In this document: positions 18,890 through 29,125 of the stretch, piece after piece
Layout: each line of letters begins with the position of its first letter
Numbering within the stretch: position 1 is the first letter of the stretch
Assembly: GCA_014360905.1 (NCBI GenBank)
Contig: JACIWW010000007.1
Coordinates: 43,886-107,885, forward strand
Direction: 5' to 3'
Source of the DNA: Chloroflexota bacterium
GTDB lineage: Bacteria > Chloroflexota > Anaerolineae > UBA2200
DNA: 64,000 nt
Translations under genes and position numbers: made by a program
The notes under the pieces: generated by a model
The model's input: the letters and a program-made list of their open reading frames with translations, nothing else
The model's database searches: none
What the model was told of the DNA's origin: nothing

Positions 18890-21800
18890 ATGAACCACAG
18901 GCTGCGAATGATCAAGTCAGCGCTTGTTTTCTTGTTTTTGTTAAGCGTCCTCTTTGGAGCGCTGGCTTTACTACCTGCTCTAGCGCAGACGCCGGGGTCA
19001 GCCCAGTCCGACAAAGCCCTATCCCCGTTGTTGGGTGATGCTTCGATGCTTTTGGGTCCATCTCGCACTGGGTACATTGTTGACGACGGCGATCCGTATC
19101 CCTATTTTCGGAGGTCACTAACCACAGACTGGGTAACTGTGACTGGCAGCGGTGGTTGGAATAACGACTACTTGTATGCACTGGCCAATAACAGCGGCGA
19201 TTGGGCGGAGTGGCATCCAGACCTGCAGACAGGTTGGTATGAGGTATGGGTCCATTACTATGCCTTTGCTAATCGGCGCGACGATGTAGAGTACAAAGTC
19301 TACCATGCTGGTGGCGTGAGAACGCATCGGATCAATCAGCGATTGCTGGCGGATGGCTCAGATGGTTCTGCTGGCGCTAATTCCGATTGGGTGCTCCTGG
19401 GGACCTATCGCTTCCTGGGTAACACGTATTTCGATTACGTGCAACTTAGCGATGCTACAACACCATCAGGCACTCCTACTCCTGGTTATGTGATTGCTGA
19501 TGCAGTGAAGTTCGCCCCGTTGGAAGTATGGGTGGATGATGACTACTATGATATGGGTATGAATGATGGTAAATTGTGGGGAGTGAATGCTTTCAATCGC
19601 ATTCAAGACGGCCTTCTCGCGGTAGCGAGCAATGGAACGGTATGGGTCAAGCCGGGTACTTACGTGGGGCCGATTACAGTGACCAAGGGTATCACGCTGA
19701 CCAGCACTGGCGGAGCATCTTCCACGGTAATCACTGTTACAGCTTCTGCAGGCACTGCAGTATGGATGCTGGCTAGCGGAGCCACAGTGAAAGGCTTCAC
19801 TATAGAGAGCAATGGCGCCGAGTGGGGCATTGCTGACGGAAGCACGGGGCTGTGGAACTGGGAAATTGTGAACTATCGCGTCACGAACAACATTGTCCGC
19901 GGTTTTGGAAATGGAATTGTGTTCTATCGGGCTAGTGGGGAAGTGAGCTACAACCAGGTCTATAGCAATACCAAGAGGGGAATATGGATACAGGAATTTC
20001 CGACTAGTGCCCCTGCCTCCACGTCCGTGTTGAGCAATACTTTATATGGAAATGGCGGACCTGCTGCTGACTATGATATTCAGATTCACGATTCATATAC
20101 AGGAACAACGGTGATGGGGAACAATATCACCGGTTCAGGAGGCAGTGGCGAAGCAGGTATTTTTGTCTACAATGCAGCGGGGGACTTGGTGCTAGCGAAC
20201 AATACACTTAGAGGCTGCACAGAAGGCGTGCTTATCCTGCAAGATAGTGGCACTAATATCATCCAGAAGGTGAACCTATACCGCAACGAGATCACTGGCA
20301 ACTCGACGGGCATTCGCGTCCGGCGAACGGGTGGGAGCGCCTCACTGCGTCAGATAACGATCGGTGGAAGCCTTGCCAACTCCAACCGCATCTATAACAA
20401 CACTGGATATGAGGTGCGCTTGACAGGTTACTCGCCCAATATCACAGCAACGCACAACTATTGGGGCGTGTGCACATGGCGTGAGATCGAGGATGAGATC
20501 TACCACGATTATGATTCGGCCGCATTGGGGCTGGTCACCTATGAGCCAGCAATTTGTGTGCCCGCTCGGGTTGATGTGCAAGTGGTACCTCTCACTTTGC
20601 CGGCTGATGGCGTTTCAACTGCTGTCGTTACAGCGACAGCGTATGATTTCTTCGGAAGCCCCGTGTCGAATGGCACGATGATTGGGATTACCACTACGTT
20701 GGGCAGTGTTCCTTATGCATATGTGGAAGAGAGCGATCCATCCATCTCTTGGTCAGGTTCTTGGGGCCCTGGTTCACACGCCTGCGCCAGTGGAGGTCAG
20801 TACGCTGGGACAGGCGATCCTGCTGCTAGGGTTTCTTGGAGTTTTAACGGCACGGCTGTATCGCTGGTATACCTCAAGGTTCCAGGTGGTGGTCAAGCCG
20901 ATGTGTTCATTGATGGGAGCACGACTGCCAGCAAGAGGATTGACATGTCCACCTCCATCGGGACCATTGAGTGGCGTGTGGAGGAAGTCATTACCAATGC
21001 GCTGAGCGCTACAGGACCACACACGATTACGGTAGCGCCAGTAGCGGGTGGTCCAATCTGGATAGACGCCTTCCGCTCCGGCGGTACGGTGGCTGGGCAG
21101 GGACGCATTGTAACTCTTCTCACTTCGGCGCTGGTTTCCGATACCGCTACTGTATGGGCAAGTGTGTACAATGGGCGCATTGTCACGGATTGTACGCTTG
21201 TGGATGTCCAGTCCGTTGTTACGGATACCGAAAATGTGCTCTTCCAGGGAACTAACGTGGGCGTTTTGAAAAGCGCCTCGCCAAGCCAATTGAGCCCTGG
21301 GCAACAAGTAACCTATGTGATTACCTACACGAATAGTGGCCCAGCCCGTGCAACGAATGTGGTGATCACCGATACCTTGCCGGCTGATTTCCAATATGTG
21401 TCTCATCGTTCTTCGCCCAGTCTTCCAGCACCGCAGCCTTCTCCACCTATTACCTATGTGGTCTGGAATGTTGGGAGTCTAGCTCCACGTGCAACGGGAG
21501 TGATTACCCTAGTAGCGCGTCCTGATCCCTCTGCATCCTGGCCATCAACTCCAGATTTGCGCACCAATGTAGTGCAAATCAGCACCAGTGTTACGGATAC
21601 CAATGTCGGCAATGATCAGGCTTGGGCCGATGTCACAGTAGTGCCCAATCCTCCGGCATTCATTACCGTTACTGCTTATCCCACAGCGATTCCTGCTAAT
21701 GGGGTGGCGACATCCGTGATCACCGCCGAAGTAAGGGATCAGTATCACAACCCGGTGCTTGACGGCACGCCAGTTACTTTCACGACCAGCCTAGCAGGCA

Positions 21801-23857
21801 CCCTATTCCCATCGAGCGGGAGCGCAACTGGATATGGTTCCACCACGGGTGGATTTGCAACCATCACGCTGCGCGCGGGCACACTGGCGGGCATGACAAC
21901 CATCACAGCAACTGCCGGCACGGCGCGGGGCACAACGCGGGTACAGCTCGTTGCTCTGGAGCCCTATTCGGTCACTATCTCTGCGCATCCGTCCGTGATT
22001 CGGGTGAGCAGGAGCGACATCACCAGCACACTGCGCGTTACCGTCACGGACCAGTATGCAAATCTGGTCCATGGAGCTGCCGTTACGTTGACCACTGATG
22101 CAGGGACGCTGCAAGCTCCCGGCGGCATCACGGGAAGTGAAGTGATCGTTACTACCACGAATGGCATTGCCCTTGCTGGTCTAGCCTCAGATACCACGGT
22201 GACCACCGCTACAGTGACAGCCGCTATCACCACCACTGGGCGGCCCACAGCGACGACACAGGTATACTTCCAGGCTGGTTTGCCATACACGATTACTTCT
22301 GAAGCATATCCGACGACGGTGCGCGTTTGCGGAGATGAAGCGATCATCCGGGCCACGATCAAGGATGAATTCGACAACCTAGTGGAAGATGGTACACATG
22401 TATCCTTCCTTGTGGTTCCTGGTGAGCGTGGGGATATGTATCCTAGAGAAGCACGGACGGTGAACGGAGTGGTTACCTCGACACTGCGCACCAAGGCCTA
22501 CCTGTTTGGGCAGCGTTTCCTCGATGTCTATATCACGGCTGGCCCTGTAGGGCATCAGGTGATGAGGCCTCAGCACATTGACCTGGAGGTAGGTCTCGCT
22601 GCTGCAGCGTCTTTTAGGCTTTCGCCAACTCCAATTCAAGCAGGTGGATTGTGGTATCAACTCGAGATGCGGATCAGGGACTGTGCGGGCAACAACGTAC
22701 AAGATGGCACGGTCGTTACTTTGACAAGTTCGCTGGGGACGATTACGCCCACGGTAACTAGTGTGGCTAATGGCCTGGCCCTAGCCACTTTCCGCACGGG
22801 GTGCGAGGCCGATTGGGCTGTGCTTTCGGCGACAGCGGACTCCCGCACCTTTACTACCACACTGCTTATCGAGCCAGGCAAGCCGGATCACGTTAGTGTG
22901 GATATCTCGCCAACGACGATCCTCAACTGCGGAGGACGGGCAGTGGTCACTGCGACGTTGCGCGATGTCTGTAACAACCTGGTCAAAGATGGCACACAAG
23001 TCCAATTCGCATCCCATTATGGCTATGTGACTGTCTCGCCGCATGTCGCCTCCACTCAGAGGGGAGTAGTAACCGCTACGGTCGTAGCCGATCGGAACAA
23101 GAAGATCGAGCCACGTGACTGGCCTACGTTTGTAGAGCAGGTTGATGTCACTTCGCCCCCTGCTCTATCGGACTTTGTCAATGTCTTCATCAGGCCAGGC
23201 CTCCCTCGACATATCACCCTTCAGGCAGATCCAGAGGAGATACCGATTCTAGGGGATGTCAATGGTTACAATATCACGGTGGTGGCTGCGGTATATGATT
23301 GCAGTGGTACGCCAGTCCTAGATGGCACAGCGGTAAGAGTACAGACGGACAAGGGCATCTTCTTGGAGACCGCAAGTTGGTATGTGGATCAAACTACAGT
23401 TGGGGGCTTGGTTACGGTTACGCTGACGTCGCAATCTGTTGCAGGTAGAGTCAACATTACGGCAACAGCGGGCTCAGCTGTAGGCACAACCCACGTGTAC
23501 TTCAAGCCAGGCGAACCTTTGAGGATATCGGTGTGGCCACATCCAGACACTATCTGCGCGGATGGGCTATCGAGATCACAGATTACGGCGCAGGTCTTTG
23601 ATTTCTATGGTAATGAAGTTGGCGCAGGCGTTACCGTGACCTTTGTTACTGACTTTGGGCACTTCCTAGGTGTGGGTGATACGTATGTAACCACCACACA
23701 AGAGGGCGGATACGCGTTCGCTACGTTGATTTCGGATACGCAACCACGCACCGCGACCGTGTTGGTCAATACAGAGAACTTGAGGCAGGGATATTGCTAC
23801 GCGTACTTTGTCGAGTGCCGCCGGCTCTATCTACCCCTGATCATACGCAGGAGATAG
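18890..23857 (+). CDS. Large secreted surface protein: golvesin-like, beta-helix, Ig (Big_1), DUF11 modules
   Basis: A 1,655-aa exported protein, a shortened relative of the giant upstream neighbour. Signal peptide with core LVFLFLLSVLFGALALLPALA; golvesin-like domain (about residues 60-210); one parallel beta-helix starting VWVDDDY near residue 213 and ending HNYWGVC; one Ig unit with an inserted beta-sandwich module (about 611-731, ending IDAFRSGG); one DUF11 domain (about 787-920); seven further Ig units; tail ECRRLYLPLIIRRR. The ATG at 18890 is chosen because AGGAGG at 18878-18883 stands 6 nt ahead; the frame opens earlier at a TTG at 18869. A terminator follows the stop. Role in adhesion or surface structure is inferred. 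Confidence 0.9.
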   Translation: MNHRLRMIKSALVFLFLLSVLFGALALLPALAQTPGSAQSDKALSPLLGDASMLLGPSRTGYIVDDGDPYPYFRRSLTTDWVTVTGSGGWNNDYLYALANNSGDWAEWHPDLQTGWYEVWVHYYAFANRRDDVEYKVYHAGGVRTHRINQRLLADGSDGSAGANSDWVLLGTYRFLGNTYFDYVQLSDATTPSGTPTPGYVIADAVKFAPLEVWVDDDYYDMGMNDGKLWGVNAFNRIQDGLLAVASNGTVWVKPGTYVGPITVTKGITLTSTGGASSTVITVTASAGTAVWMLASGATVKGFTIESNGAEWGIADGSTGLWNWEIVNYRVTNNIVRGFGNGIVFYRASGEVSYNQVYSNTKRGIWIQEFPTSAPASTSVLSNTLYGNGGPAADYDIQIHDSYTGTTVMGNNITGSGGSGEAGIFVYNAAGDLVLANNTLRGCTEGVLILQDSGTNIIQKVNLYRNEITGNSTGIRVRRTGGSASLRQITIGGSLANSNRIYNNTGYEVRLTGYSPNITATHNYWGVCTWREIEDEIYHDYDSAALGLVTYEPAICVPARVDVQVVPLTLPADGVSTAVVTATAYDFFGSPVSNGTMIGITTTLGSVPYAYVEESDPSISWSGSWGPGSHACASGGQYAGTGDPAARVSWSFNGTAVSLVYLKVPGGGQADVFIDGSTTASKRIDMSTSIGTIEWRVEEVITNALSATGPHTITVAPVAGGPIWIDAFRSGGTVAGQGRIVTLLTSALVSDTATVWASVYNGRIVTDCTLVDVQSVVTDTENVLFQGTNVGVLKSASPSQLSPGQQVTYVITYTNSGPARATNVVITDTLPADFQYVSHRSSPSLPAPQPSPPITYVVWNVGSLAPRATGVITLVARPDPSASWPSTPDLRTNVVQISTSVTDTNVGNDQAWADVTVVPNPPAFITVTAYPTAIPANGVATSVITAEVRDQYHNPVLDGTPVTFTTSLAGTLFPSSGSATGYGSTTGGFATITLRAGTLAGMTTITATAGTARGTTRVQLVALEPYSVTISAHPSVIRVSRSDITSTLRVTVTDQYANLVHGAAVTLTTDAGTLQAPGGITGSEVIVTTTNGIALAGLASDTTVTTATVTAAITTTGRPTATTQVYFQAGLPYTITSEAYPTTVRVCGDEAIIRATIKDEFDNLVEDGTHVSFLVVPGERGDMYPREARTVNGVVTSTLRTKAYLFGQRFLDVYITAGPVGHQVMRPQHIDLEVGLAAAASFRLSPTPIQAGGLWYQLEMRIRDCAGNNVQDGTVVTLTSSLGTITPTVTSVANGLALATFRTGCEADWAVLSATADSRTFTTTLLIEPGKPDHVSVDISPTTILNCGGRAVVTATLRDVCNNLVKDGTQVQFASHYGYVTVSPHVASTQRGVVTATVVADRNKKIEPRDWPTFVEQVDVTSPPALSDFVNVFIRPGLPRHITLQADPEEIPILGDVNGYNITVVAAVYDCSGTPVLDGTAVRVQTDKGIFLETASWYVDQTTVGGLVTVTLTSQSVAGRVNITATAGSAVGTTHVYFKPGEPLRISVWPHPDTICADGLSRSQITAQVFDFYGNEVGAGVTVTFVTDFGHFLGVGDTYVTTTQEGGYAFATLISDTQPRTATVLVNTENLRQGYCYAYFVECRRLYLPLIIRRR

Positions 23858-23883
23858 CTCTTAGAGCACCGGTAACGGTTGAC

Positions 23884-23918
23884 AGGGCCTCGCCAGATGA
23901 CTGGCGAGGCCCTATTTT
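23884..23918 (+). terminator. Rho-independent terminator
   Basis: A perfect 13-bp stem AGGGCCTCGCCAG / CTGGCGAGGCCCT with ATGA loop, followed by ATTTTT, 26 nt after the stop of the large surface protein. Confidence 0.9.
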
Positions 23919-24034
23919 TATGCAGGCGAAGCAATCTCAAGCACCTAGCCAGTGGGTTGATTCGCACGCACAATGTATAGGCGCGATCTTTTCACTCCAG
24001 AATATAGCTTTTGAACAGAAGATTCACATTTCAG

Positions 24035-25597
24035 TTAGTCTGGCCAAGTGGAAGAAGTTAGCCAATAGTGGAAATACGGTACCCAGATGCGATAGATACG
24101 GATTGGGGTAGGGGCGGGTTGTGCTGTTGGAGTTGCCGTTGGAGTATACGTTGGGTTTGGTGTAGGTGAGGGCAGTGGAGTAGGAGTGAGCGTAGGGACT
24201 GGCATCAGGCCAGCCAAAGCGCGGTAGAGGTTCAATCTTCCCCAGCCTATGTAGGGATCAAACCCTGGATAAAGGTCTGAATTGACATCGTCTGCTTGGG
24301 TTTCCAGCCTTTGCTTGATCTGCACATTAGTGAAGTCAGGTCGCCAACTCCAAAGCAATGCAGCCGCGCCAGAAACATGGGCAGCGGCCATGGAGGTGCC
24401 CCGCTTATAGTAGTAGCTATAGGGCGGCAGCCAGGTGCTGAGAATGGCTTCTCCTGGAGCGGCAATATCCACTTCAGGACCATAGCAGGAGAAACTGAGG
24501 CGTTGGTCATATGAGTTAGTGGCAGCGACTGCCATCACCTCGGGGTACGCGGCAGGGTAGAGCACGCTGCCCCCATTATTGCCAGATGCGGCTACTAAGA
24601 GAACTCCTCTTTCGTAGGCATAACGGACCGCTTCTCGGAGCACAAACGAGGATTCATCTCCACCCAGGCTGAGGTTGATGATCTGCGCACCATTGTCCAC
24701 CGCGTAAACGATACCAGCAGCAATGTCATAATAATAACCATCGCCATGTTGGTCTAGCACTTTGACCGTCATGACGCGTGCACCCCAAGAGACCCCGGCA
24801 ATGCCAATGGCGTTGTTCGTTTCAGCAGCAGCAATGCCAGTGACATGCGTGCCATGGCCATTGTCATCTTGGATGATACGATTCTCAGCGGGTATGCAAA
24901 TGCCAATATTGCAATTCTGATAAAAGTGCCAGCCGTGGACGTCATCCACTTTGCCATTCCCATCATCGTCTATGCCATTGTCTGGTATTTCTCCTGGATT
25001 CTGCCACAGAATATTGCGAAGGTCAGGGTGCTCTAGGTGAACACCTGTATCCAGCACGGCGATAATCGTTCCTTGGCAATGGGCAATGTCCCAGGCTTGT
25101 GGAGCGCCGATTTTAGGCAAGGCCCATTGGTAGGGCCATTGCTCATCGTTGGGCACTTCCAAGGCGTGCGCTTGATAATTCGGTTCAGCGTACTGCACAA
25201 ATGGATCGAGCTGGAGTTGCGTTACTATGGACTTTTCTGCACCAGCAGGAACTTGCCACAGCATCACGCCCAGTTGAGGAATCTGAGCCAGCATTCGTAT
25301 CTGGGAATCATCGGCCATGGTCAATAGGTGCGGTAGCGTATCAGCCTGCTTATATTTGACCAGGATCTGACTTTGTAAATAGACTTGGCTCGTGGCAGAA
25401 GAGGCTGGGTCCTGTGCCTGTATGGGCTGCATAAGTACTGCTAATGCCATAAGTACTGCCAAAGCCAGACAGAAATAAAGACATGGCCGTGAAAAGCACC
25501 TGCCAGTCTCGTCTTGTTGGAAAAAAATGAGTAGATGCTTGTGTGAACGCAATGGTCTATTTCGCTGGCTACGACACGATGTTGATTTTTCAGGCAA
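24035..25597 (-). CDS. Secreted subtilisin-like S8 serine protease
   Basis: A 520-aa exported endopeptidase. Seen: signal segment CLALAVLMALAVLM near residues 40-55; an inhibitor I9/fervidolysin-type propeptide (ILVKYKQ to YAEPNYQAHA); catalytic Asp in AVLDTGVHLEHPDL, His in NGHGTHVTGIAA, Ser in RGTSMAAAHVSGAAAL. A Pro-Thr linker follows and then a short tail IYRIWVPYFHYW that resembles the LP tails of neighbouring proteins. The start is a TTG at 25597 with GGAG about 9 nt upstream. It faces the plus-strand surface-protein gene. Confidence 0.92.
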   Translation of the reverse strand: MPEKSTSCRSQRNRPLRSHKHLLIFFQQDETGRCFSRPCLYFCLALAVLMALAVLMQPIQAQDPASSATSQVYLQSQILVKYKQADTLPHLLTMADDSQIRMLAQIPQLGVMLWQVPAGAEKSIVTQLQLDPFVQYAEPNYQAHALEVPNDEQWPYQWALPKIGAPQAWDIAHCQGTIIAVLDTGVHLEHPDLRNILWQNPGEIPDNGIDDDGNGKVDDVHGWHFYQNCNIGICIPAENRIIQDDNGHGTHVTGIAAAETNNAIGIAGVSWGARVMTVKVLDQHGDGYYYDIAAGIVYAVDNGAQIINLSLGGDESSFVLREAVRYAYERGVLLVAASGNNGGSVLYPAAYPEVMAVAATNSYDQRLSFSCYGPEVDIAAPGEAILSTWLPPYSYYYKRGTSMAAAHVSGAAALLWSWRPDFTNVQIKQRLETQADDVNSDLYPGFDPYIGWGRLNLYRALAGLMPVPTLTPTPLPSPTPNPTYTPTATPTAQPAPTPIRIYRIWVPYFHYWLTSSTWPD

Positions 25598-25776
25598 TTA
25601 ATGATACTCCAATGGGCTTTCTATGATGCATCTTATTGCACATGGGCTACCCCGCTTTCAATCTTCCTGTTGCAACTCACAGCGTACGCTGCCTGCACTG
25701 AGCTCGTCAACAGGCTGCTTATCGAAGGGTGCATATAGATTGGAAACGGCGTACTTCCTTGGCCCATATTGTGAGA

Positions 25777-25814
25777 AAGGAAGCTAATGGATGATGGCAT
25801 CCATTAGCCTCCTT
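25777..25814 (-). terminator. Hairpin downstream of the M6 protease gene
   Basis: Inverted repeat AAGGAAGCTAATGGATG / CATCCATTAGCCTCCTT, 17 bp with one mismatch and a 4-nt loop, 27 nt after the M6 stop codon. No U tract is visible. Confidence 0.6.
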
Positions 25815-25840
25815 ACCTCTAATTTTGATGCAATAGGAGC

Positions 25841-28800
25841 TCAGCGCACAATGGTGGTTGTGGCACTAGCCGTCACCGTCTCGATCCAGGGGTGAGACAC
25901 TGTGATGGTGGTTACTACCTGGCCGGTAGCTGTCGAGAAGGTCCACAGAGTGAACTCTCTCGTCCAGGTAGCACCAGGTGCCAGCGATGGGATCACCCAG
26001 GAAGACGGGTTGGGCCAGATGATGTAGGCTGGACCGGTCCAGGTTGCGACCACATTGACATTGGTCAGCGTGGCACCACTCTGGTTTGTTACCGAAGCAG
26101 TGTAGCGGATTGGTCGCACAGGACCAACGAACTGTGGAGCGGTGAGGGTAGCTGTGACCCAAGGCAGCCTGGTTGTCGCGGTCAGACGGTAAGTCTGGCG
26201 GCCACGGATGGTCACGATGGCCTCGTTAACAATGGGGCCTACCGCAAGCGGATCCACCTGCACCTGGTAAGTGATGTAGGCATCGGGCGTGTGCAGCACC
26301 TTACCACCGACGCGACCTCCCCAGATGATGCGCCCGCGTTCATCCATGTCTCTACGTGTCAATGGGTCTTTCATAAACTGGGCGCCAGTCAGAGAGCCTT
26401 CAACGAAGGTAGTGCCCTTCGGGATGGGGATGTCCACCGTCGCTAGCGCGCTGGTGCTGGCAGCATCCTTGATATAGACTACATAGGTGAGGATGTCGCC
26501 CGGCGCGGCACTGGTCTTATCCACCATCATCTCGCCAAGGAAGGTATCCGTGTTGTTCCAGACGAGTACTTTACCCCAGGACAGGTCAGGAGCTTCCTCG
26601 ATGACCTTGATGTGCACACCATAGTTGTTCTCGCCGGGGTTGCCAGTTGTGCCACCGTAGCCTACGCCCGAGGAATACCAATACCAGGCAGAACGGCCAC
26701 CTGGATACTCCGTGCCATCGAAGCGCAAGGGAAAGCCCTCTGGATACTCTGGCGGTGCGATGCCATAGTGATCTGGGGCAGGAATTACACAGCTCGCATC
26801 CCAGTCTTTGGTTGCCCAGATCAAGCGTGCATCGCCAGGGCCACGCGGTACGTACTCAAGGCCCGGATACCAACCCAGCGAATCGTGAAAGGCGGACACG
26901 GCAAGCCTAGATGGGAATTCCTCATCGGGGTTGTAATTGCGCCAACGCTCAGTTACGTGGAATGGCTCTGTATCGCGCAGGCCGAAGGCAGCATCGCGCA
27001 TTTGGATACGGCCGTGCAGGTTCGCCACTTCGTTTACGTAATCCGACGTCGTGGAGCGCCAAGGTTCAAAGTGCGCATCAACGAGCAGGCAGGCGCCCTT
27101 GGGCCCAAAGGCAGGGCCATCGGCCAGGTACATGAACACCTCATTGTCTGTGTACTTGAAGTTGCGGTACCACAGCAACATGCCAAAGTCCTTGATGTTG
27201 TAGCGCCCACTGACCAAGCCTGCATCGAAGCCACAGGCATTGCGCCATTCTGCAATGTAGTAATGCGGATAATAGAAGTAGCCGTCGAAGCAGGTCCATT
27301 CTTCCACTACCCATTTCCCATTGGCGGTTTCGGCATCATCGGAGAAGATCACCGTTCCATCGGCGCTGATGACAATGTTATCCAGGAACCAGCCTAGGCC
27401 GAGGACAGCGGGGTCGGTCTCATAGCGGAAACGCAGCAGGACATTGCTCTGGCCGGCATAAGCGCTGAGGTCCACCGTCTCATCAAGCCAGCCCTCGCTG
27501 AAGCCCGTGTAGCCCGGCATCTCATCGACAAAGTAGCAATCTGGGTCGTGCTGATCAGTAGTTGTTGTGCCAGGCAGTGAGGTCCAAGTTTCGCCGCCAT
27601 CGGTGGATACCTGCACAAAGCCAAAGTCCCAGCCCTCTTCGATATCATACCAGGTCTTGAAGGTGAGTTGAGCACTGGTCGCCGAGCTGAGATCCAATGG
27701 TGCAGCAAGGGTCAGTTTGGCATCGAGCCAGTTCATTCTGCCACTGTACCACATGTACTCGCCGCTAGCCGGTGCGACGGGTTGCTCGATCTGCGAAGGC
27801 AAGTTGATGATCACAGAGTCCTCTGTACCGTCGGGTGGATTGCAAGCCTCGCCCAGGACAACTTCTGTGTCGGGGCTCATCGTGTTCAGCACTACTGGAT
27901 CGTTCCAACCCAACAGGTACTTGTGCCAGGGGTCAAGCCCTGGTGGTATTGCACCTTGCGGCCAACCACCACCCCAATCGTCGGCCATCAAAGTCCAGAA
28001 GCCAGGCGAGGTCTCCCCAGGGTTGTAGGCATAGAGGTCAATTGTACCTAGGTTATGGGCAAACTCGTGGGCGAATACTCCTACATTACCATTTTCTGGC
28101 ATCATGGTATAGGGACCGATCTTCAAGCCAGTGGTGCCAATGTCATAGAATGGCCATACCGACCAGCTATGCGACCAAATGGCATGCTCGCCAACTCCTG
28201 ATTCTGCTAACAAGGCGGTGCTATCTTCCTCGCCCAAGCCAGCGTGCACGATCATAACTCGATCCAGAACGCCATCGCCATCCTGATCGTACTGCGCCCA
28301 GTTAAAATCTGGATAGGCAGCTACACAGGCATCAATGGCATCTTTCACCAAGTCGCGGGGGTCTCCACCACCAGGGAAGAAGCCATCGGCGATTCCCGAG
28401 TAGCCAGCTGAGCGCGCACCGGGGCAGGCATCCATACCATACCAGGCTTCGGAATGCGGTACCTGTACCCAACCAATAACATCACCCTCAACCGTATACA
28501 AACCTTTGGACTGCTCTTCATAGTACTGCCTCAGGCTATAACCACGAAGGTCAATGGTAACCGGGGTGCCATCTCCGAGTGTGTACTCGATGAAGACGCC
28601 ATCGCCGAAAAGCATGTTCCAGTAGTGCTCTTGGCCAAAATCTTCCGTCCAAATAGCATTGTAGCCGGGGTGGGTAGTGGAGGCAGGTCTGGGGATCTGG
28701 TTGTGCAGCGGCCCGGAGTAGGTGAAGGTCTGTGTCTCGGTGATGATGCCCGAGCAGTCACCATAATCCTCGTAATCCACGACGCCTGGATCGCCAATGG

Positions 28801-29125
28801 GATCCCAGATGTCGCCAGGATTCCAGGTCGCTGTGTCTGTGCCCGCAAACTCAACCAGGATGACTAGCAGGCGGTCACTACCTGTCTTGGCTAGAGCTGC
28901 TGCCTCAGCCGTACGCCCTTGCACGAGCAACTGTTCGCGCTTGAGCAACCGCTTGTAATCAAAGGGGTTCGGTGCATCCTTGGGTTTAAAGAACTTGGAT
29001 TTGGCTGGTGCGGTCTCCTCAAGAGTAGGAATTGGAGGTTGGGCCGATATCGCTGCAGGCAATACAGCGAGCAGCATGGCCAAGATGGTTAACAGAGCAA
29101 AACTTCTTACAAAAACCTTTCTCAT
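25841..29125 (-). CDS. Secreted M6 family (immune inhibitor A-like) metalloprotease
   Basis: A 1,094-aa exported zinc protease. Signal peptide MRKVFVRSFALLTILAMLLA ending at ISA-QP; M6 domain with HEFAHNLGTIDLY giving the HExxH zinc site; a MAM/laminin-G-like insert with LSAYAGQSNVLLRFRYETD typical of immune inhibitor A proteins; and a C-terminal DUF11-like region after residue 900 (VDKTSAAPGDILTYVVYIKD). Unlike its neighbours it has no terminal LP tail. The ATG at 29125 follows AGGAGGG. A perfect promoter lies at 29450-29478, implying a leader of about 320 nt. Confidence 0.92.
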   Translation of the reverse strand: MRKVFVRSFALLTILAMLLAVLPAAISAQPPIPTLEETAPAKSKFFKPKDAPNPFDYKRLLKREQLLVQGRTAEAAALAKTGSDRLLVILVEFAGTDTATWNPGDIWDPIGDPGVVDYEDYGDCSGIITETQTFTYSGPLHNQIPRPASTTHPGYNAIWTEDFGQEHYWNMLFGDGVFIEYTLGDGTPVTIDLRGYSLRQYYEEQSKGLYTVEGDVIGWVQVPHSEAWYGMDACPGARSAGYSGIADGFFPGGGDPRDLVKDAIDACVAAYPDFNWAQYDQDGDGVLDRVMIVHAGLGEEDSTALLAESGVGEHAIWSHSWSVWPFYDIGTTGLKIGPYTMMPENGNVGVFAHEFAHNLGTIDLYAYNPGETSPGFWTLMADDWGGGWPQGAIPPGLDPWHKYLLGWNDPVVLNTMSPDTEVVLGEACNPPDGTEDSVIINLPSQIEQPVAPASGEYMWYSGRMNWLDAKLTLAAPLDLSSATSAQLTFKTWYDIEEGWDFGFVQVSTDGGETWTSLPGTTTTDQHDPDCYFVDEMPGYTGFSEGWLDETVDLSAYAGQSNVLLRFRYETDPAVLGLGWFLDNIVISADGTVIFSDDAETANGKWVVEEWTCFDGYFYYPHYYIAEWRNACGFDAGLVSGRYNIKDFGMLLWYRNFKYTDNEVFMYLADGPAFGPKGACLLVDAHFEPWRSTTSDYVNEVANLHGRIQMRDAAFGLRDTEPFHVTERWRNYNPDEEFPSRLAVSAFHDSLGWYPGLEYVPRGPGDARLIWATKDWDASCVIPAPDHYGIAPPEYPEGFPLRFDGTEYPGGRSAWYWYSSGVGYGGTTGNPGENNYGVHIKVIEEAPDLSWGKVLVWNNTDTFLGEMMVDKTSAAPGDILTYVVYIKDAASTSALATVDIPIPKGTTFVEGSLTGAQFMKDPLTRRDMDERGRIIWGGRVGGKVLHTPDAYITYQVQVDPLAVGPIVNEAIVTIRGRQTYRLTATTRLPWVTATLTAPQFVGPVRPIRYTASVTNQSGATLTNVNVVATWTGPAYIIWPNPSSWVIPSLAPGATWTREFTLWTFSTATGQVVTTITVSHPWIETVTASATTTIVR

